A stretch of 64,000 bases of DNA. Source: Prochilodus magdalenae. Lineage: Eukaryota; Chordata; Actinopteri; Characiformes; Prochilodontidae. The notes under the pieces are model-generated. The model did not search any database. It saw nothing but the letters and a program-made list of their open reading frames with translations, and was not told the origin of the DNA. The DNA is taken from contig JAMWET010003101.1 of NCBI GenBank assembly GCA_024036415.1, positions 93,501-157,500 of the forward strand. Direction: 5' to 3'. Position 1 is the stretch's first letter, and every line of letters starts with the position of its first letter. The position numbers were made by a program, and so were the translations under genes. This document shows positions 45,353 to 57,093 of the stretch, one piece after another.

Positions 45353-46340
45353 TGCTGGTATTCTGGTCAGAAGCAATTAAAGTTGATGAGCTTACAACCA
45401 CCAAAGCCAGCATGTGGTGTTTAGACACAGGCATGCTTGTCAAGTAGAATGACTATGCTGGGGTGACCAGCTAAACCAATGATAGGCCAGCACAGACCAG
45501 CATGGAATGATTGGTTATTGTTATTTATAATAACTAGTTTATAGCAATATTTATAATAATTATATGTATATAGTTCATTGTCTTGTGTGCATCACTCTAC
45601 AGGATTGAATCGCTCTCTGTTGGGTTAGTAAGAGAAGCTGTAACAAACACCGTTACCCTGAATAGCGTTAGCCGTGTTTACAGAGCAGTGGAAAAATGCA
45701 CTGTTTGGCCTCGGTATGGGTTTCTCTAGACACGTTTCCTCTTTAACCATGTCTGATACGCTCTAGCGTCCTCGCTAAGGGCTTGTATATCCATAGAATT
45801 CCTGTAGGGTTTCTTTAAGATCCTGGAACACTGTAAATAATAAACAGCATCCTGTAAATTAACCCAGTTCTCCATCATTCAGATCATTTCCAGCCAGCAA
45901 TGGAGCCCTGCCAGTCCCGTGCCATTGTAAAAACATTCCTTGACGTGATGCATTGGAGAGTTTATTAAAATAAAAAACACTTCACCCAACGGAGCCGTGA
46001 ACATACGGAACGATCCAGCAGAATAGACCACTCAAGCCAAATAAACAGCACTCCTGGATTATTAAGGCATTAGTCTGTGGGGGTCAGGTATGCCCATAAA
46101 ACAGCACTGTTTCTGCTGGGGAATTTAATTTCATTGATTGGTCATTACATGAAGTCATGGCCATTAGGTTTTTATTGTTGTTTCATTTTTAAGAGGGAAC
46201 TGCATATGACCATAGACTTTTCCACTAGACGGAAAAAAACATGGTTTGGCAATGAGCTTTTCTTTCTGGAAAACAGGGACTGTATCATGTTAATACAACC
46301 CTAGCCTGAAACCGCTGCCTGCCGCTGTCAGACGTGACCT
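45353..46340. other. Unassigned intergenic sequence
   Basis: No recognised gene or repeat. Confidence 0.5.
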
Positions 46341-46344
46341 TCTA

Positions 46345-47093
46345 CACTCACCGACAAAACAATAGCTGCACCAACAGGAATGAAACGTAGTGGGTAGCTT
46401 TGACATTGTGAGACATGCAAATGATTCATGTTTCAATGACAGGCCTTATCGTTGTACCTGACTGACCCAACAGCCAAGATAGGAGATATTGAGTGAGCAG
46501 TGATGCCCTCCATGAGTCGTCCTGTTAGTGGCAGCACCATTGGCAGACGGCTGAACCATGTGGGACTACGTGCACACAGATCGTTGCGATGGCTGTCCTT
46601 AACTCTACATCGATGTTGCCAGAGTGTAGAAAGGTGTCATGCCAGACTGCCATGGAGTGACTCAGAATGGCAGCAGATCATCTTCAGTGACGAGTCCCAT
46701 GAGGAAACGGGCAAAGAATCCCTGTGTGGAGGCACCATGCTCAGCGCCCGGATGAACAGTTTGTTGTCACACATCCAGAAGGCCTGGTGTCACTCCACCT
46801 CCAGCCCTACCGCACAATCTGCAAGAACTGTGTGAGAATCCTGAAGCTGCATGGGATGGATTTTCACAGGACACCGTTAGGAACCTCTACACCTCCATGC
46901 CGAGACGTCTGTTGCATTAGCAAACATGGCGGCCCGAGGCCATACTGAGAGACACTACTTCTGTATGTGTAGCTCAATAAATATTCCCCATATCAGTCTA
47001 AATGTATCATCATTTATTATTCCTGGTACCCTTTATCTTTCTTCCCAATGGCACCGCACTCCCACACTCCCTCCTCCGTGCAGCTATTCTTTT
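46345..47093 (+). mobile_element. Tc1-like element, family T3, fullest forward copy
   Basis: Left end CACTCACCGACAAAACAATA then GCTGCACC; right end near GTGCAGCTATTCTTTTG. In pieces it encodes VSGSTIGRRLNHVGLRAHR, then EWQQIIFSDESHEE, where FSDES marks the first catalytic Asp, and later LHGMDFHRTPLGTSTPPC. Internal deletions and frameshifts destroy the rest. About 750 bp against an expected 1.5 kb or so. Confidence 0.82.
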
Positions 47094-48108
47094 GAATAGC
47101 CTGAAACTACTGCATGCCACTGCCTCACACGTCCTTCTAGATGAAATGCGTAGTATTCAGGCTTATGGTTTTTCTAAAGACATAGCCTCTAGATGTTGTT
47201 TGTGGAATGGGAGGACATGCAAAGTGGAACTGAGTGGGTGGGGAATTTGATATCCAATTTGAATAAAGTGAAGCTTATCGGTTACTTGGTTCCTGCTGTT
47301 TCTTTGAGCTTTCTAAGAGGCTTCTAGGCCTGATAATTAAGCGGATGCCATAATTATTAAAGGGATCTTAATTGCCAGAAATGGCAGATAAGGAGGACTG
47401 TATATTCATTAGGGACTTTAGTCACGTTAGTCTGCAAGTGACTTCACTGTGCACACACAGTAGACCTGACTTAACTTCCTCTGTATAAAAGCCATGAGTT
47501 CCAGCCAGTCTGGGTCTAGTTAGGAGCTAAGGTAAACACACTTCAGGTGAGCCAAGAGTGTATACAAATCTGGGGGCCAACTGGGGCCAGGAAATGTTTC
47601 CCTTTTGTCGTGGATTACAGCATAGGATTGGTAATATTTCATGGGTAAACCAATCCCAAAGCCAAACTGAGTCATGCATTCTTAAAAACTAAAGTACCTG
47701 GCGTGGACATTTCTGGCTGCTCTAATGGTAGAACTTTTAGAATCGGTGTAGAACATTAACATTAGGTTCTTCAAGTGTAGTCCATTAAGGAGCATTTGTG
47801 GAAAGGTTCTTTAGGCAACCAAAACTGGTTGGTCTATAGACCACTGGAGTCGTGAGTCAGTCTGTATGAATGGCCTCCGTTGGGTTCTGTGGGGGACAAA
47901 AATGTTCCGAACCCAAAAACATTTTACGTCCAACGTTCCTCTGAATGTCACTGGATTCTTTGAGGTTGTTTGAGCCAACACTGCTGCACACTGACATCAT
48001 TGAACTGGCAGCCTCATCAAAATACACCATGCAAACCAGCAGGCTTTGTTTGGTGTGGTGGTTCTGCTGCTTTGACAGTAGTGAGGTCCCTTAGGAGTAG
48101 CTGGTGCC
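47094..48108. other. Unassigned intergenic sequence
   Basis: No gene. The segment 47300-47560 is repeat-free with TAATTA-type motifs (see findings). Confidence 0.45.
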
Positions 48109-48110
48109 TA

Positions 48111-48667
48111 TAAGCTCACCGGACGAAAAAATCAGTCACCCATGACGGAAACGGGCCTAAAGGCTTGTAATACCTTCCCGAGCACCAATAACAGCTGCTA
48201 CTTGTTTTGGTAATCACTGCACACGTTTCACAATGTAGGCCTCATCAATGTTCAGCCACTGTTGCATTAATGAATTGGGCAGTTGGGCCAGATTTGGTGG
48301 ATGCCTTCCCTGGCACAAGAGGAGTCTCCTATAGACTGGGATTTTAGACACTGCTGGTAGACCATATGACCGTACGCTTCCATACACCTGCAGATTCACC
48401 TACTTCCTTCACACTATGGTCTTTGGCCACGCCCACATGTAGTCACTGCTTTTAGCCAATCATTAACATCTGCTCTGGAGCGTTTTCCACACATGGGCTG
48501 AGACATTCACTGCACTGTAGCTCCTCTTCTCAATCTATGAATCCCATCGCTCACACCCCTCAGGTATTTATGGCCCCATCATCCTTGTGCAGCTACAAAC
48601 TACAACTACAACTGTAAACAAATAAACACAAGGTGATTTTTTTGTTGTTTCGTTCAGTGAGCTTCTA
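48111..48667 (-). mobile_element. Tc1-like non-autonomous element, family T4, copy 3
   Basis: Both ends are present: TAAGCTCACCGGACGAAAAA on the left, TTTCGTTCAGTGAGCTTCTA on the right. The body matches copies 1 and 2 (GGGCCAGATTTGGTGGATGC, CACTATGGTCTTTGGCCACG). About 557 bp. Confidence 0.82.
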
Positions 48668-48718
48668 TTGTGTATTACATGTGTATTGTGTGGATGTATA
48701 TATACTGCATACATACTG

Positions 48719-48894
48719 ATATGATGTGACTTTAAGTACACGTCCTTTGTGTTTTAATAAAGTGTGCAGCTGTTCAAAGCTGTGTATGCTAGTCACATAC
48801 CAGCTAGCGTTATGCTCCTGACTAGCTAAAACTGTCACTACTGAAACATTTAAAAAGTTTTAAGAGAGAAAAAAATATTTCGCAACAATAATAT
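48719..48894 (+). repeat. Duplicated block R2, copy a
   Basis: About 175 bases nearly identical to 51111-51266 (for example CTGTTCAAAGCTGTGTATGC and TAGCGTTATGCTCCTGACTA). Both copies are followed by (AAT/AAC)n and then (TCTA)n arrays. Confidence 0.85.
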
Positions 48895-49290
48895 CAATAA
48901 TAATAGTAATAATAATAACAACAACACAACAACAACAACACAACAACAATACTACTACCACTACTACTACTACTACTAATAATAATAATAATAGTAACAA
49001 CAACACAACAACAATAATAATAATAATAATAATACTAATAATAGCAGTAATAATAATAGTAATAATAACAACAACAACACAACAACACAACAACAATAAT
49101 AATAATAATAATAGTAACAACAACACAACAACAACAATAATAATAATACTACTACTACTACTAATAATAATAATAATAGTAACAACAACAACAATAATAA
49201 TAATAATACTACTACTAATAATAATAATAATAATAGTAACAACAACAACAATAATAATAATAATAGCAGTAATAATAATAGTAATAATAA
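48895..49290 (+). repeat. (AAT)n/(AAC)n trinucleotide array
   Basis: Mixed AAT, AAC, ACT and AGT triplets over about 400 bases. The long poly-Leu frames on the minus strand are artefacts. Confidence 0.95.
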
Positions 49291-49482
<192 letters not shown>

Positions 49483-50570
49483 CTGCATGCACCCGTATAA
49501 TGTAATGTTCAATGGTCCTAAATGACGTTTCAGTTTATTAGGGATGGGTGTATTCCGAGCATGTCATGGTTATTATCTGTATTTTAAAAACACTGACCTC
49601 ATGTTCACTGACAAGGCGAGCATACTCGGTCCTGTTTAAATGCAGTGTAAGGCTTCACTGATCACTCTATTCATAGTTCTGTGGAGTGTTTTCAAATGTG
49701 GCACTACTGGTTTGGATTTTTTTAGCTCCAACATCACCAAATCTCAGTAAACCTAAATATTGGGATTCACACCGTACCCTGTAAAAATGCCTTCATGCAT
49801 CATGATGCTATATTTATCCAGTGACATTCCATGGAAAAATGTTTGCCGGACTCAACACATGGCGTATGGAACCGCTTTGTTTAGCAGCGATTTGAAAGTA
49901 TCCCACTTCATTTTTGTCATAGAGAAAACCAGAGAAGCCACAGAGAAAACCACACAGAGCTCGACGCTGACTGAACACTGACGTACGACTTCAGAGGTCT
50001 ATGGCCTCACTCCAAAGACTGGCTTTTATTTTTTTAGAGTGTACACATAGCCTGGACTTTAAAAGCCATGAGCCACTGAAGAGGCCTCAACCTGGTTTTG
50101 CTGTGGTTGATCTGAAGTTTATGGAGTGGAGGCTTCTCTTAGTCACATGGCTCTCACTCATCTGTGTTTTCTCCTAGCCGAAGACCTGATACTGATGGGT
50201 GACTGAGTGGTGCGTCTGTACCAAACCCTAACCCCTACATCGGGGTCTACAAAGTATATGGCCAATCAATCACATTCACTGTTCCCTTAACTTCTTGCGA
50301 GATCAAAATCCAGGACTGGAAACTGGATTCCAAACATGAAACCGAAGGATTAAGATTTATCATGAGACCAGAAGTTGTTGCATGTCATAACTCAAATATA
50401 GAAGGTTTTAGTCCATAGGTGGAGCTTAATTTTGGCCACACCCCCGAATCTTAGAGCAAGAATTGAGACTGCCTACCAGTGGTGATGCATGATTCCAGGT
50501 TTCCTGGAACTGATTTGGACTCCTCATGCCCACTTCACTGAACAGCTCCAGAACCAGAATCCAGAAGATA
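49483..50570. other. Unassigned intergenic sequence
   Basis: No recognised gene or repeat. Confidence 0.5.
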
Positions 50571-50574
50571 ATGA

Positions 50575-51030
50575 AGATGCTGACCTTTTCAGTCCACCTT
50601 AAGTGATGCAGCAGTCACAGGGTGCAGCATCTCTACAACGTAAGTGCATTTAGAATGTAAGGTGGAACGCAAATTTCAAGAAGAAGCAGAAAATCTCATC
50701 CTCATCCTTTTTCCATTTCTTAAAAAATTGTTTATCGTGACACAAATCCTGAGGATAATGAAGATCTGTGGTTCAGGATGTACAGAAGGTGAACGTCTCT
50801 GTGAGCAGTTTGTGGTACAGCCACTGGTGAGCAGCTCTGTGTTGCTTAAAGCTGGTAATTAGGCTGTTACTACTCTAACTCAGGCTCTCTCCTGCTTTAC
50901 ACTGTCTAAGATCACTCCAGTTGATTATGGAGTCTAAGAGACAGAGTCAAAGAGTCGACTCCCAGCATTTCAACTCCTAGAGTCATTAGCCAGGAGTCAA
51001 CCCGAGTCCCAGATGAGGAATCGATTCTCG
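50575..51030 (+). repeat. Dispersed repeat R1, copy b
   Basis: Counterpart of 43965-44420 (see that entry), followed after about 80 bases by block R2 copy b. Confidence 0.6.
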
Positions 51031-51110
51031 TTCTCTACCTATCAGACCCTCATGGTCAATTCATGAGCAGGTAGATTTATACGTCAGTGTGGACGTTAGG
51101 ACCGGACACA

Positions 51111-51266
51111 TATGATCTGACTTTAAGTCCTGTGTGTTTTAATAAAGTGTACAGCTGTTCAAAGCTGTGTATGCTAGTCACATAGCAGCTAGCGTTATGC
51201 TCCTGACTAGCTAAAACTGTCACTACTGAAACATTTAAAAAGTTTTATGAGAGAAAAAATTATTTT
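51111..51266 (+). repeat. Duplicated block R2, copy b
   Basis: Counterpart of 48719-48894, about 2.4 kb away in the same orientation. Confidence 0.85.
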
Positions 51267-51271
51267 GCAGC

Positions 51272-51329
<58 letters not shown>

Positions 51330-51639
51330 GTAATAAAACAACAATAATAACAACAATAATAATAATAAGAATATTAAAAATAATAATAACAATAATAATA
51401 CTAATAATAATAATAATGGTAATAATAATGATAGCAATAACAACAACAACAACAATAACAACAATAATAATAATAAAAATATAATATATAACATTTATAT
51501 ATAATAATAATAATAATAATAGGAACAACAACAACAATAATAATAGTAATAATAGTAATAAAACAACAATAATAACATTAATAATAATAATAACAATAAT
51601 AATAATAATAATGATGATAGCAATAATAAGGATATCAAT

Positions 51640-51675
<36 letters not shown>

Positions 51676-51732
51676 AATAATAATAATAATAATAATATAA
51701 TATATACTATTTATATAATAATAATAATAATA

Positions 51733-51733
<1 letters not shown>
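51267..51733 (+). repeat. (AAT)n array, second copy
   Basis: AAT and AAC triplets with small unique islands (for example ATATAACATTTATATATAAT near 51480). Confidence 0.95.
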
Positions 51734-51769
<36 letters not shown>

Positions 51770-51777
51770 ACTGTCTG

Positions 51778-51848
<71 letters not shown>

Positions 51849-51858
51849 GTCTCTCTAT
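51734..51858 (+). repeat. (CTAT)n microsatellite, second copy
   Basis: About 30 CTAT tetramers with a single CTGTCTGT interruption, in the same relative place as the first block. Confidence 0.95.
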
Positions 51859-53560
51859 GATTTTTTAAAACTGGGCTTTAAAGATGGAAAGAGAGGGAGA
51901 AGAGCAAATAACTGAAAGTAAGGAGGTCCAGAGGGTCGGGGCAGCACCTGTGAAGTACCTGCCACCCATATAGTAAAGCCTGAACCTGGGAACAGCCAGA
52001 GTTAGAGGCAGCCAGAGTCAGAGATCGATAAGTGGGCGTGAGACCATGCACGGCTTTAAAGGTCAGCAGCAGGACTTTATAACAGAGGCGTTCTGTACTG
52101 GCAGCTGATGAAGGACTGGGTGGATGTGAGCAGGTTTCTTACTGGGTAGACTCGGCGGTGTTATTCGGTGGGTATTAAGACTCTGGTGGCAGCGTTTTAA
52201 ATGTACTGCACAGGGTGTATAGTTTGATTTGGTTTTCGATATTTTCATAAGTGTTAATGATAATCTGTTATCCTATACCATACGGACTGATTTAAATCAA
52301 AATACATGGACCACCGTCAGAGATTAGCCGTCTAACAAATTACTGAATTCAGAAAAAAGCCTAGCCATTTCACTGTGGATGTGCACAGCATAAGGCCCAT
52401 CCCCTCCAATACTCAGATGCCAGATTACAATGCCTAGTTGTGATCACATACAGTGGTTTGGAAGATGACGGACTGAAGACCCTCAAAGGAAGCCGTCGGG
52501 CATGTCTGCAATACAGTGTTAAGTGTCCATACAGTGTTCAGAAGTTCATTAGTATGATCTATTGCTACTGTGCTGGAATCGTTGTACCCTCACTGGGTAA
52601 TAACAGCAACCAGCTTTTAGAGTTAGCTCACAGGAAGTCAATGCAGCTGAATCTCGGAGAAAAGCCACCTCCAAAGTTTGCACTGCAGTTGCCAAAGGCA
52701 CGTTGTGTTTAATAATGACCTCACACGATGACTGGCATGAGCTGTATTTACATTTTTCAGACAAGCTTCTGATTTATAAGCAGATTTCCTGTGTTCAGGC
52801 CATTGTTTGGACAGCCTTCACAAAAAGTGCTTGAGTAACCAAGGCTTCCAAAACTGGGCCTGGAGACAGATAAAGGGAGGGGCTGGAGACGCTTCAATGT
52901 GTGGAAATCAGATTAAAGCAAAGTGATTTCATTTCCACCGTCGGGATCACACCTACACGCTGAACAGTAGGCTCTGTGTGTACTTGCTTTATCGAAGGAT
53001 TGCCGTACTCAAGCCCAAACAATGCCGTACTGTGGCTCACTTATCCTTGAAGGGCGCGACAGTTTGCCCAGTGATACTGAACAAACAACAACACTGCGTT
53101 GCCATAGAAACATAACTGATGGTGGCCAACCGACCGAAAGAGATACAACGTTCCAACATGCTTGGTGTTAACGAACGGTGCCAACAGCAGCACGTATACA
53201 AGTTACCTGGTTTACATTGGTAAGAAGTGGCGTATCTAGAAGATGCTCGTGCGATATTGGAGGGAATGTCTGACATAGTTCAACCGCTGGCTTTCAGAGT
53301 GGTGTGAGGGACACTGTAGAGAAACTGACCAGGTGGACGTCTTTACAAGAACAGTGTAGGAACCAGGGTTCACAATTCATTCATAGCCATTTCATTTACC
53401 ATACTATAGAGTGAACCTACATGTGTGTTCTGAGCTATTACACATAATACGTGCAATAAAACCCAGTAGTCTATTTCTATTTCTACTAGGGCATAGCATA
53501 ATCCTGTCTTCTGGGTTGAAATTTTTAGAAATATATATATATTTTTGTATATATATTTCT
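51859..53560. other. Unassigned intergenic sequence
   Basis: No gene. The segment 51950-52220 (GACCATGCACGGCTTTAAAG, AGCGTTTTAAATGTACTGCA) resembles a dispersed fish repeat recalled from other genomes, class unknown. Confidence 0.4.
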
Positions 53561-53665
53561 TATTTATTATTTGTATATTTCCTGACACTTCTGTTCTTTC
53601 CTCTGTGCTGTTGTAACACGGCAAATTTCCCCACTGTGGGATCAATAAAGGATTATCATATCTTA
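53560..53665 (+). mobile_element. Retroelement 3' tail fragment
   Basis: TGTAACACGGCAAATTTCCC then CACTGTGGGATCAATAAAGG, the same 3' end as SINE S2 at 29709-30000. No body remains. Confidence 0.55.
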
Positions 53666-53734
53666 CCATATCTAATCTTAATGTTAATGATGATAAAATA
53701 GAAGAAAATCTAAAATCTGAAAATTTTTTGGAAC

Positions 53735-53960
53735 TACTTTCCCTCACACCGCCCTGCATGTGTCCCTCCACCATGAATGGAGTACACGTGTAGGTAAAGT
53801 CTTAACTTCAATCTACTAAAACAACGTCTCAGACTTCAGATAATGTATCTGTACTTTTCTGAGAGGGAGCCTTTAAAGGCGTTACATTCTTCGGACGTCT
53901 GGTTACCATCACCACCACTGTAAATACTGACTCCACAAGTTTCTCTAAACAAATAATAAG
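53735..53960 (+). repeat. Dispersed repeat R3, copy a
   Basis: TGTGTCCCTCCACCATGAAT, GTCTCAGACTTCAGATAA and GACGTCTGGTTACCATCACC occur in the same order at 59395-59620; part also at 56590-56660. Confidence 0.65.
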
Positions 53961-54412
53961 ATCCATAATTGATATTTTTGTTACATAAGATGAAGTACAG
54001 TTTGTTATAATACTCAAATCCTGACTTTACTATTATGAATGTCAATGTTACAGTAACAAAACTAACTGACTATGGTAATTTCATAGGACAGAGAAGAACA
54101 CACTGAACTGTAATGAACATGAATGTAACTTCTGCTGGTCTATACATCATTAAATTTATACACAATGAACAAAAAAACTCACATGTATATACAAAATATG
54201 TCCAAACCTGAAAAATGACGAGGTTTTGTTCTGACAGTAGTGACATGCAATATATAGAAGAAAAAAATTATGAAAAATTAAGAATGTCACTGTTATGGAA
54301 ACCAAACTTCATCAAGACATTTATTCACAAAGAAAAGAACCACACGTATTTACAAATTATATCAGTAATGACAAAAGAATGGAAAATGGAATTCCAACAG
54401 CAGTGATACGCA

Positions 54413-54672
54413 ATATATCGTCACTGTCCAATGAAAAACATGTATCTCCACTTTTGTCCATTTTTACTTTTATGCATCATTTGAACACATAAGCTGCTGT
54501 TTACACTGTGCAAGAATCTCAGGACGAATGGACCAACAGCAATGGCCCAAAACTGTTTTGAAAGACGTCTGGTTCCATAGACTTGCATTAAAGTTAAATG
54601 AGGTTTTTGGCCTCTCCTGTAAAGTTGCCATTTTGGAGATACTTGTTTTTCTTTGGACGGCGACGATATATA
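54413..54672 (+). mobile_element. M-family palindromic MITE, copy 7 (complete)
   Basis: Left end ATATATCGTCACTGTCCAAT and right end TTTGGACGGCGACGATATAT are inverted repeats of each other; the adjoining CATGTATCTCCA and GGAGATACTTG extend the terminal repeat to about 35 bases. 260 bp. Confidence 0.88.
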
Positions 54673-55670
54673 AATAAATGAATGAGTTCCCACTTCTAAC
54701 ATCAAAAATACATAAAATTAGATATTATATATTAGATATTAAGTTGGTTAAATTACACAAATCCATATAATTACAATTAGGAATGCCAACAGTATGGTAA
54801 CAAACGTCCCATTGTTTATATGGTATCTTAGCAGGAAAAGGAAAATCATACTGAACTTGAATGTACAGTTATGTAAGATTTTATTCCATTCATTGTCACA
54901 GAATGTAAAAAGAGAGGCGACAACTTCAAACGGCGGACACATCACAATAAAACATTGAAGGATCCAGATTATCATACACACTGAAAAAGAGAAGAAACAA
55001 GAAAATGATGTCATAGTGCTGATGCATGACTGTGGGGGTGGTAGATAAGATCAGAAAAGGACGTAATGGACTCAGCGATGTTTGGGGATAGTGTGGAGAA
55101 ACAGGTTGGACTGGTGCAGCTCAGAGAGGACTGGAAATCCCTGATGACTAACAGCAGCTTATGTGAGTTTACATGGCTGGAATACTTTCGACTGCATCGA
55201 CTGGGTTCGATAAAAGGAAGAAGGGGTAAAAACCTTGAGCCGAGTTCAGTTGCAGACCCAAGACGGAGTCTCTTATCGCTCGGACCATCTCGGCGGAGCA
55301 GTCAGAACGACGGGCTATAGGAAGTACTTCAGAGAAGTAGCGTTTTCGCTGATTTTGAGGCCCAGCTGTGGCAGCAACAGCTGGTGAGTGCGTTACGGGG
55401 ATCACAGACAAAACAAGGCTCTTGGAGTGAGCCTGACAGGAAGCCCCTGATTAAAGCGCTTCCTGTCTGCTGATCGACGTGGCGGCTGGGTTTGCGGTGT
55501 TGGTTTTCTCCTGCTGGCACTCCGTCTGATTGCCTCCCTCTACTGTGCGGACTCTCTGACCACAGAGCGCTGCTAATCAAGAAATCAAGAGGCACGGTCA
55601 GACTGTGGCCTACCTACTGCACAGGCTTTCAGCGTTCTCTTCAGCAGTTTACACAAGTCATGGCCTTAAA
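54673..55670. other. Unassigned intergenic sequence
   Basis: No recognised gene or repeat. Confidence 0.5.
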
Positions 55671-55674
55671 CATA

Positions 55675-56389
55675 CACTCATCACCAAAAGAACAGCTGCA
55701 CCCAGAAGGAGGTGTGGGAGTGCGGTGGTGTTGGGAAGGAAGATAAAGGTTAGCAGGATCAATAACTGATAATGCATTTAGACTGATATGATCAATATTT
55801 ACTGAGCTACACATACAGAAGTCTGCCTCTCAGTATGGTGTTGGGCCGCCATGTTTGCTAACCCAACATGCCAGACGTCTCGGTATGGAGCTGTAGAGGT
55901 TCATAATGGTGTCCTTTGGTAAAGCATCCCATGCAGATGTTGCAGTAGGGGTGGAAGTGGAAGTGGAGTGACACCAGGCCTTCTGGACATCTTGGCACTG
56001 AGCATGGTGCCTCCACACACGGATACGTTGGTCATCTCCACCAAAACAAAAGCTGAAGATGAGCCGGTGCTGTTCCAAGCCACTCCATGACGTGGTATTA
56101 AGGCTAGTCATCATAATGGCCTGTGTGCATGTAGTCCTGCGTCATGAAGCCATCTACCAGTGGTGCTGGGACTAACTGGGTGACTCATGGAAGGCATCAG
56201 TACTTGCTGAATGTTTCCAGTTGTGGCTGTTGGGTCGGTCAGGCACAGCAATACGGCCCATCCTTGCTGAAGTCTTCTTGCATCATTTGCATGCCTCACA
56301 ATGTCAAACCTACCCACCAAGTTTCATTCCTCTAGGCTGATTCCTCCTGGGTGAAGGTATTTGTACAACCGTTCTTTTGATGACGAGTG
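55675..56389 (-). mobile_element. Tc1-like element, family T3, reverse copy with both ends
   Basis: Termini CACTCATCACCAAAAGAACA and TCTTTTGATGACGAGTG. Minus-strand pieces read SPSTTGRWLHDAGLHAH, WRHHAQCQDV and CWVSKHGGPTPY, matching the transposase remnants of the copy at 46345-47093. About 715 bp, internally deleted. Confidence 0.82.
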
Positions 56390-56864
56390 AGGTTTTAAAT
56401 AGATTCATGGTGGAAGGGGACATGCAGGGTGTGTTTAGGCAAAACAGCAGAGAATGTTTCTTTTCAGATCCAGCACTATTTCACCATCATCAACACTAGG
56501 TACAGAAAGACAGCAGGCACATGTAGACTCACTGGTCGTCTGTGATAGGAAATAAAATGGCTATATGTGTGTTGCAGGCATGGCGGAATCTGGTTCCCAT
56601 CACCACTACCACTGTAAAGACAATCAGTCAGATCAGTGGGTTTCTCCACAACGAATCATTTCACATCAAACCACTCTGACTTGCCTGCATCTTTCCTGTT
56701 TATGTAGAAATGTCGAAAAAAAAAAGGTTTTAAAAAAGTCAAAATTTCAACTTTTCTCCTATAAACATTAAAAGGAGGCAAGGTTTAACGACACCTAGCT
56801 TTTCAAAAACGTATCTAATACATAATAAGCATGTTTTTCTCATTGCTGTGCTGTATTTAGCAAT
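56390..56864. other. Unassigned sequence with an R3 fragment
   Basis: ATCACCACTACCACTGTAAA at 56599 matches repeat R3; otherwise nothing is recognised. Confidence 0.45.
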
Positions 56865-56865
56865 A

Positions 56866-57091
56866 AATATCGTCGCTGTCCAAAGAAAAACATGTATCTC
56901 CATTTTTGTTGATTTTTACTTTTATGCCTCATTTGATCGCATAAGCTGCCCTTTACACTGGCTGGAGATTTCATGAAGAATGAACAAACAGAAATGGCCC
57001 AAAACGGCTTGGAAATATGTCTGGTTCCATTGACTCCCATTCAAATTAAATAAGGTTTTTGGCCTTTCCTGTAAAGTTGCCATTTTGGAGA
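56866..57091 (+). mobile_element. M-family MITE, copy 8, left part (split by the Tc1 insertion)
   Basis: It starts ATATCGTCGCTGTCCAAAGA and runs to GCCATTTTGGAGA, where the Tc1-like element begins. The missing end, CATGTTTTTCTTTGGACAGC, follows at 58691-58722. Confidence 0.88.
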
Positions 57092-57093
57092 TA